From an uncultured Clostridia bacterium (lineage in GTDB: Bacteria > Bacillota > Clostridia > TANB77 > CAG-465), in assembly GCA_947628575.1 (NCBI GenBank), contig CANRAK010000022.1, positions 1 to 18,764 of the forward strand: a stretch of 18,764 bases of DNA, given 5' to 3'. The position numbers were made by a program, and so were the translations under genes. The number at the start of each line of letters is the position of its first letter. Position 1 is the stretch's first letter. The notes below the pieces were generated by a model that saw only the letters and a program-made list of their open reading frames with translations, did not search any database and was not told the origin of the DNA. This document shows positions 14,185-18,764 of this stretch, in pieces.

Positions 14185-14643
14185 ATGTATAACAGAAGTA
14201 ATAGTATAAATAGCTTTGCTATTGCAAAAATTTATGGTTCAAAAGAATATCCTCAAATAAATGGAACAGTAAAATTTAAACAATTGGATAAAGGAGTACT
14301 GGTTACAGCAGAAATATATAATTTACCATATGAAATATGCAATAAAGAAATATATGGTTTTCATATTCACAAAAATGGGAATTGCAGTGGAAATAGTGAA
14401 GATGAATTTCTAAATGCTGGCAGCCACTATTCAAAAAATGACTGTGAACATCCATATCACTCTGGCGATATGCCACCACTATTTGGAAATAAAGGATATG
14501 CATATCTATCATTCTTTACAGATAGATTTAGCATAAAAGAAATAATAGGAAGGTCTGTAATTATTCATTTAAATACAGATGATTTAATAACTCCACCAGC
14601 TGGAAAGTCAGGCAAAAAGATAGCTTGCGGAGTTATTAATTAA
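14185..14643 (+). CDS. Cu/Zn superoxide dismutase family protein, cytosolic
   Basis: A 152-residue protein of the SodC fold. GFHIHKNGNC (58-67) gives metal ligands His60 and His62; SHYSKNDCEHPYHSGDMP (80-97) gives the bridging His81 and zinc ligands His89, His92 and Asp95; His128 in VIIHLNTDDL is the last copper ligand. Cys67 and Cys148 (ACGVI) could form the usual intrasubunit disulfide. The whole ligand set is present, but the active-site Arg of SODs is a Lys here (Lys145 in GKKIACG). There is no signal peptide, so the protein should be cytosolic, where copper and a disulfide are less expected. The ATG at 14185 has a perfect AAGGAGGT 11 bases upstream. It is the only plus-strand gene, with its own promoter. 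Superoxide dismutation is likely but unproven. Confidence 0.88.
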   Translation: MYNRSNSINSFAIAKIYGSKEYPQINGTVKFKQLDKGVLVTAEIYNLPYEICNKEIYGFHIHKNGNCSGNSEDEFLNAGSHYSKNDCEHPYHSGDMPPLFGNKGYAYLSFFTDRFSIKEIIGRSVIIHLNTDDLITPPAGKSGKKIACGVIN

Positions 14644-14663
14644 TATTTATTCAAATCGAGGAA

Positions 14664-14693
14664 ATATGAGTACTAATTTCTTAGTACTCATAT
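14664..14693. terminator. Perfect 13-base hairpin between convergent sodC-like gene and rodA
   Basis: ATATGAGTACTAA (14664-14676) and TTAGTACTCATAT (14681-14693) with a TTTC loop. It lies 20 bases after the SOD stop and about 75 bases after the rodA stop. Neither strand has a U run after the stem, so it may protect 3' ends or terminate weakly in both directions. Confidence 0.4.
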
Positions 14694-14766
14694 ATTATAG
14701 CATTACGTATTTTCTAAGGCAAATAAATTCACCTCTATTTTCGTGTCATTTTTACACTAGTTTTGT

Positions 14767-15888
14767 CTATAGAAAAACATTTTGTGATTTTCTTGCAGAT
14801 ATATTAAGAACAATACCTATTGCAATACCAGAAGTAATAAGATTACTACCACCATAACTTACAAATGGTAATGGTACACCTGTTATTGGTAAAAGTCCTA
14901 TTGTCATTCCAATATTCTCTATAAAATGATACGCAAACATACCTGCTATTCCTATTGCGACAAATGAAGAGTATATATCTCTTGCATCAGCTGCAATTTT
15001 TAGTATTCTTAAAATTAATACTAAATATAATATAACAACTAATGCAGATATTACAAATCCCATTTCCTCTGAGATAACTGAGAATATGAAATCTGAAGAT
15101 TGAACCGGCAAATAGTCATATTGTGTTTGAGAACCTTTTAGTAGTCCTGTACCTAAAAACATACCCGCTCCAACAGCAATCTTAGACTGTATAGCGTTAT
15201 ATCCATCACCAAGTGGGTCAAGTTCTGGATTTAAGAATACATCTATTCTCGTTTTTGCATGCTCTGGTAAGAAATTGTATATTAAAGGTAATAGTACTAA
15301 CGCTAGTAGTATCACAGCAATTATATACCTATATTTTATTCCAAGTTTAAATATCATAAAACCAGTAACTACAAGATAAACTAATGCTGTTCCAAAGTCT
15401 GGTTGCAGTATTATTAATATAACTGGAAGAATGAATAATATAGCAATTACAGATAGTAATATTATACTTTTTCTTTTATCTGGTTGTGGTGTTTCTTTAT
15501 TTTGTATATACATTGTCATAACTTTAGCTACACATAAGATATATCCTATTTTCATTATTTCTGATGGTTGATATGAAAGGCCACCTATTCTAAACCAGCT
15601 AGTTGCACCAAATATAGATGGCATTGTTAAAACCAGTACTAAAAGTACTAAGTTTATAGCATATAGTGCATATCCTGCAAACTCAAATACAGATGTATCA
15701 ATTGCCCATAGAAATATCATCATTATACATACTGCACAAAACCATATTATCTGCTTTTGATATTCTGTATTTGAATCTCCAACATCACCATATCCTGCAC
15801 TATATATGCCTAAAACTCCAATTATAAATAGTGCAATTATAGTTATAATCAATATATAATCAGTATTTTTTAATAAACTTTTAAACAA
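14767..15888 (-). CDS. rodA: RodA, SEDS peptidoglycan glycosyltransferase
   Basis: A 373-residue SEDS protein with about ten membrane spans that polymerises lipid II into glycan strands during elongation, with PBP2 as its crosslinking partner. Typical motifs: TSWFRIGGLSYQPSE (96-110), LQPDFGTALV (161-170), the long extracellular loop FLNPELDPLGDGYNAIQSKIA (218-238), SSDFIFSVISEE (264-275) with the catalytic Asp266, and the last-helix signature GVPLPFVSYGGSN (337-349). Length is normal for RodA and the C-terminal tail is too short for FtsW. The start is a TTG at 15888; AAAGGA in the last codons of the M18 gene lies 8 bases upstream and the genes are 5 bases apart. Last gene of ackA-M24-M18-rodA, far from the mre operon. 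Confidence 0.92.
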   Translation of the reverse strand: MFKSLLKNTDYILIITIIALFIIGVLGIYSAGYGDVGDSNTEYQKQIIWFCAVCIMMIFLWAIDTSVFEFAGYALYAINLVLLVLVLTMPSIFGATSWFRIGGLSYQPSEIMKIGYILCVAKVMTMYIQNKETPQPDKRKSIILLSVIAILFILPVILIILQPDFGTALVYLVVTGFMIFKLGIKYRYIIAVILLALVLLPLIYNFLPEHAKTRIDVFLNPELDPLGDGYNAIQSKIAVGAGMFLGTGLLKGSQTQYDYLPVQSSDFIFSVISEEMGFVISALVVILYLVLILRILKIAADARDIYSSFVAIGIAGMFAYHFIENIGMTIGLLPITGVPLPFVSYGGSNLITSGIAIGIVLNISARKSQNVFL

Positions 15889-15893
15889 TTCTA

Positions 15894-17288
15894 TTATCCT
15901 TTATAGAAAGTCTTATATGCAAGATATGTCATATAAACATCAAATTTTGATGTAACTTCAAATGGAGAATGCATTGCAAGTACTGGTGTGCCACAATCTA
16001 CTACTTCGCATCCTTTATCTGCTAGTATATATGCGATTGTTCCACCGCCACCTTTTCCTATTTTTCCTAATGTTCCTACTTGATAGCTTATATTATTTCT
16101 ATCAAATATTCCCATAACATCTGACATATAACTTGCATTAGCATCACTTGCATTATATTTTCCGCCTGAGCCTGTATATTTTTCAAGTGATATTCCACAA
16201 CCTAATGTACTTCCATTTTGTATATCTGATACTTCTTCATATTCTGGAGAAATACCAGCTGTAACATCTGCAGATAATACTTTTGAATTAAAATATACTT
16301 CTAGTTTATCTACACCCATATTTCCAGTTTTTTCAATTAGCTTATTTACAAACATATCAAATGCTCTTGAGCTCATTGAGGTTGTTCCAAAGCTTCCTAT
16401 TTCTTCTTTATCTACTATCATTGCTATCATTGTTTTTTCTACATTTTCCATTTCATCTGCTGCATCTATTATTGCTCTTATTGTTGCATAAGCACATACT
16501 CTATCATCTTGACCATATCCACCAATTAGTCCTCTGTCAAAACCAATAAATTTAGTTTTAAAAGCTGGTACAAATGAAAGCTCACTTCTTGCAAAGTCTA
16601 TTTCTTCTACACCATATTTTTCATGTAGTATATTTAAAATATTTTGTTTAACTTTCTCTGCCTCTTTACTTTCACCCTCTTTAGATTTTAAAGAGCCAAC
16701 TATTACACTCATTTTTTCAGGATCTATAAAGTCATTAGCTTTAAGTTTCATCTGGTCGTTTGCAAGATGAGGTAGTAAATCTGCAATTGTAAATACTGGA
16801 TCATCATCTTCTTCACCTACTGCAACTTTTATTTTTTCGCCCTCTTTATTATACATTACACCATAAAGTGCAAGTGGTATTGACATCCATTGATATTTTT
16901 TTATTCCACCATAATATTGTGTCTTAAATAATGCAGTTCCACTCTTTTCAATTAATGGCATAGGCTTTAAATCTAGTCTTGGGCTATCTATATGTGCTCC
17001 TACTATATTTACTCCACTAACTAAATCTTTACTACCTATTACAGCTACATATAATGACTTCTCTTTATTTATAAAATATACTCTATCTCCTGGTTCTAGC
17101 ACATTTCTTTCTTCAAGAGAAATAAAGCCATTATTTTCTAGTATCTCTATAGCTTCTTCTACTGCTAGTCTTTCAGTTCTTGCTTTATCTAAGAAATTCA
17201 TATAGCTTTTTGAATAACTATTAGTATTGTCTAATTCTTCTTGTGAATAATTAGAATAAATATCTTTTTTCTCATAATTATAACTCAT
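15894..17288 (-). CDS. M18 family zinc aminopeptidase
   Basis: A 464-residue cytosolic metallo-aminopeptidase of the aspartyl aminopeptidase family, which removes N-terminal residues (often Asp or Glu) from peptides. The dinuclear zinc ligands can be placed: His99 in GAHIDSPR, Asp261 in GYGQDDR, the acidic pair Glu295-Glu296 in VDKEEIG, Asp341 in LSADVT and His440 in LAMHSPFE. The family's regulatory insertion lies between about 120 and 240. Length matches the family. The ATG at 17288 has GGAAAGAGG just upstream, in the last codons of the preceding peptidase gene, 5 bases away. Together with the M24 enzyme it suggests a peptide-recycling pair. Why it is followed by rodA is not clear; shared expression with growth is one guess. 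Confidence 0.93.
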   Translation of the reverse strand: MSYNYEKKDIYSNYSQEELDNTNSYSKSYMNFLDKARTERLAVEEAIEILENNGFISLEERNVLEPGDRVYFINKEKSLYVAVIGSKDLVSGVNIVGAHIDSPRLDLKPMPLIEKSGTALFKTQYYGGIKKYQWMSIPLALYGVMYNKEGEKIKVAVGEEDDDPVFTIADLLPHLANDQMKLKANDFIDPEKMSVIVGSLKSKEGESKEAEKVKQNILNILHEKYGVEEIDFARSELSFVPAFKTKFIGFDRGLIGGYGQDDRVCAYATIRAIIDAADEMENVEKTMIAMIVDKEEIGSFGTTSMSSRAFDMFVNKLIEKTGNMGVDKLEVYFNSKVLSADVTAGISPEYEEVSDIQNGSTLGCGISLEKYTGSGGKYNASDANASYMSDVMGIFDRNNISYQVGTLGKIGKGGGGTIAYILADKGCEVVDCGTPVLAMHSPFEVTSKFDVYMTYLAYKTFYKG

Positions 17289-17293
17289 ATTCT

Positions 17294-18511
17294 CTACCTC
17301 TTTCCTTTTATTAAATACAATTCTAATTGTCTATTACATAATGGTTTTGCACCATTATTTGTAACTAAAATCATTTCTTCAATAGAACCACCATTTTTAA
17401 TATTAATACGTGGCTCTAAAGTATATATTCCATTTTCAATTAAAGCTAAATTTGCTCTTTTTCCGCCTTTATATGATATTAAAGCTCCTGCTCCATGTAC
17501 TTCTTTTCCAACAGGATGACCTGTTGCGTGAGGATAATCTGGATAGTTATTATTTAATATCTCACCACGTACTATTTTATCTATCACATATCCTTTAACA
17601 CCAGGTTTCATAGCATCTATTCCTTTAGTAATTGAAGTAACTAAAGTAGTAAATACTTTTTCTACCTCTTTTGGTGCCTTATTTTCATTATCCTTTAAGA
17701 AATATCCCATTCGTTGCATATCTGTATAAAGTGTTGTACCATCTTTAAAAGTAGCTTTTATTCCAAAATCATAATATATAGTGTCCCCTGGTCTAATCTT
17801 ATTGTTACTTGGTAGTGCATGACCACCTTTTTGTAAATTATCTCCAATTAAAACAATTGGACATATATCCCAAGCCATAGAGTAATCTATAATATCATAA
17901 TCTTTCTTTATTTTTTCCATATAATTATTAGTTATATCTATTGTATTATTTGATATATCTATTTCTGTTTGACCTGCCTTTATGTTCTTAATAGATGTTT
18001 CTAATATATTATTAGTAATATTTGCAAGTATTTTTAGCTTTTCTATCTCCTTAGTATTATATTTTGAAATTATCTCATAAATATTCATTTGAGAAGAACT
18101 TATACTTAATTTTTTGCCTCTTTCTTTATATATTCTTCTAAATAGCTTAGATATTTTCAAATAACTACTATGAGTAATTATATCTGTATTATTATCTGAC
18201 ATTGTTGTATAAGATAGCAACATTTTTTTAGGATAATTTAATTTAACTAGAGCTTTAGTTATATACTCATGAAGCTCATTATAGTTTTCATAAATAAATA
18301 TATTACAATTGTCTTTATCTAAAACTTTTATATTTCCTTCATCTAATTTATGTACAAATATATATGCAATACTTTTAGATACTATCACATAGGTAGCAGA
18401 AAATAATTTATCTGTAACATATTTTGTAAATAGTCTATCTGAGTTTTCATTATTATCTATTACCCAAATAGTATCATCATCTTTAATAGTATTACAAAAG
18501 TCTTTTAGCAT
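17294..18511 (-). CDS. M24 family metallopeptidase (Xaa-Pro peptidase-like)
   Basis: A 405-residue protein with the pita-bread fold of aminopeptidase P, prolidase and methionine aminopeptidase. The five metal ligands are present: Asp248 (YYDFG), Asp264 (YTDMQR), His332 (HATGHPVG), Glu366 (TLEPRI) and Glu378 (SIEEMILVT). His231 in GGHALPSN matches the substrate-binding His. The spacing between the two Asp ligands is 16 residues rather than the usual 11, so a small insertion lies in that loop. Residues 1-140 form the N-terminal domain seen in aminopeptidase P and creatinase relatives. The ATG at 18511 overlaps the ackA stop by 7 bases (ATGCTAA) and has no clear GGAGG site, implying that its translation depends on ackA translation. 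Xaa-Pro cleavage is likely but the exact specificity is open. Confidence 0.9.
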   Translation of the reverse strand: MLKDFCNTIKDDDTIWVIDNNENSDRLFTKYVTDKLFSATYVIVSKSIAYIFVHKLDEGNIKVLDKDNCNIFIYENYNELHEYITKALVKLNYPKKMLLSYTTMSDNNTDIITHSSYLKISKLFRRIYKERGKKLSISSSQMNIYEIISKYNTKEIEKLKILANITNNILETSIKNIKAGQTEIDISNNTIDITNNYMEKIKKDYDIIDYSMAWDICPIVLIGDNLQKGGHALPSNNKIRPGDTIYYDFGIKATFKDGTTLYTDMQRMGYFLKDNENKAPKEVEKVFTTLVTSITKGIDAMKPGVKGYVIDKIVRGEILNNNYPDYPHATGHPVGKEVHGAGALISYKGGKRANLALIENGIYTLEPRINIKNGGSIEEMILVTNNGAKPLCNRQLELYLIKGKR

Positions 18512-18764
18512 TTTGAAACTATATCCACTGTTTGTCTAGCTATTTCTAGTTCTTCATTTGTAGGTATTACATATAATCCTATTTTAGATGAATCTTTAGA
18601 TATTCTTGCCTCTTTAGCAGAAGATACATTATTAACGTCTTTATCTAGCTCTATTCCTAGACATTCCATATCTGATATAATTCTTTCTCTTTCATCCGCA
18701 TTATTCTCACCAATTCCGCCTGTAAATACAATAGCATCTACTCTATTAAGTTCAGCTATATATG
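18505..18764 (-). CDS. ackA: Acetate kinase, C-terminal part only
   Basis: The last 86 or so codons of a gene that runs past the right edge. The hand translation shows RVDAIVFTGGIGENNADERE, the adenosine-binding GGIGEN motif of acetate kinase, followed by CLGIELDKDVNN and the C-terminal VIPTNEELEIARQTVDIVSK, all typical of AckA. Acetate kinase makes ATP from acetyl phosphate at the end of mixed-acid or acetate fermentation and fits an anaerobic Clostridia-like host. The stop codon TAA at 18507-18505 lies inside the start of the M24 gene, so the two are coupled. The N-terminal and catalytic parts cannot be checked here. Confidence 0.93.
   Translation of the reverse strand, partial: YIAELNRVDAIVFTGGIGENNADERERIISDMECLGIELDKDVNNVSSAKEARISKDSSKIGLYVIPTNEELEIARQTVDIVSKC

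Noticed and set aside
14666..14857. A 63-codon plus-strand frame after the SOD-like gene.
   Set aside because: It begins inside the hairpin and runs into the rodA C-terminus in antisense; no ribosome binding site or family resemblance.
16361..16549. A plus-strand Leu-rich frame opposite the M18 peptidase.
   Set aside because: Low-complexity shadow of a well-supported gene; no ribosome binding site.
1..18764. CRISPR array, transposon, prophage, toxin-antitoxin or defence genes.
   Set aside because: No regularly spaced repeats, terminal inverted repeats, transposase or integrase motifs were seen; nearly all coding space is assigned to envelope, translation or metabolic genes.

Overview
The window is strongly AT-rich DNA with short intergenic gaps, GGAGG-type ribosome binding sites and consensus sigma-A promoters. 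The gene set fits a low-GC Bacillota, most likely a member of the Clostridia: DUF4321 upstream of mreB, a cytidylyltransferase next to a TagGH-like exporter, a cytosolic Cu/Zn-SOD-like protein, and ackA. I cannot assign a genus from sequence alone. All genes but one are on the minus strand, so transcription runs from high to low coordinates.

Layout, left to right. (1) 1-3123: a polysaccharide or teichoic-acid-type export cassette of ABC-2 permease, ATPase and a large GT-B glycosyltransferase cut by the left edge. It reads leftward from a promoter near 3190. (2) 3294-3713: a TagD-like cytidylyltransferase with its own promoter. (3) 3836-5209: a phosphomannomutase/phosphoglucomutase with promoter and terminator. 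(4) 5412-10222: the elongasome operon DUF4321-mreB-mreC-mreD-mrdA(PBP2), with a near-consensus promoter at 10251-10279 and a terminator at the PBP2 stop codon; mreD is split by a frameshift. (5) 10444-13569: a translation operon dusB-ylmH-mtaB with a terminator. (6) 13670-14122: a 52-codon membrane-peptide gene. Upstream of it lie about 260 bases without a convincing ORF and then a perfect TTGACA-17-TATAAT promoter. (7) 14185-14643: the only plus-strand gene, a cytosolic Cu/Zn-superoxide-dismutase-family protein. (8) 14767-18764: a tightly packed run ackA (partial) - M24 peptidase - M18 aminopeptidase - rodA.

The genes are mostly envelope building and housekeeping. RodA (glycan polymerase) and PBP2 (transpeptidase) are functional partners with MreBCD but sit in two separate operons. 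The exporter, cytidylyltransferase, glycosyltransferase and sugar mutase probably supply a surface polymer. I found no CRISPR array, insertion sequence, tRNA, rRNA, phage or recognisable defence system.

The items most worth a second look are the mreD frameshift, the very strong promoter with its long untranslated stretch and small cysteine-bearing membrane peptide, the TTG starts shared by PBP2 and RodA, an inverted repeat that flanks the -35 box of the mre promoter, a Lys in place of the catalytic Arg in the SOD, and the complete absence of TGA among the stop codons.
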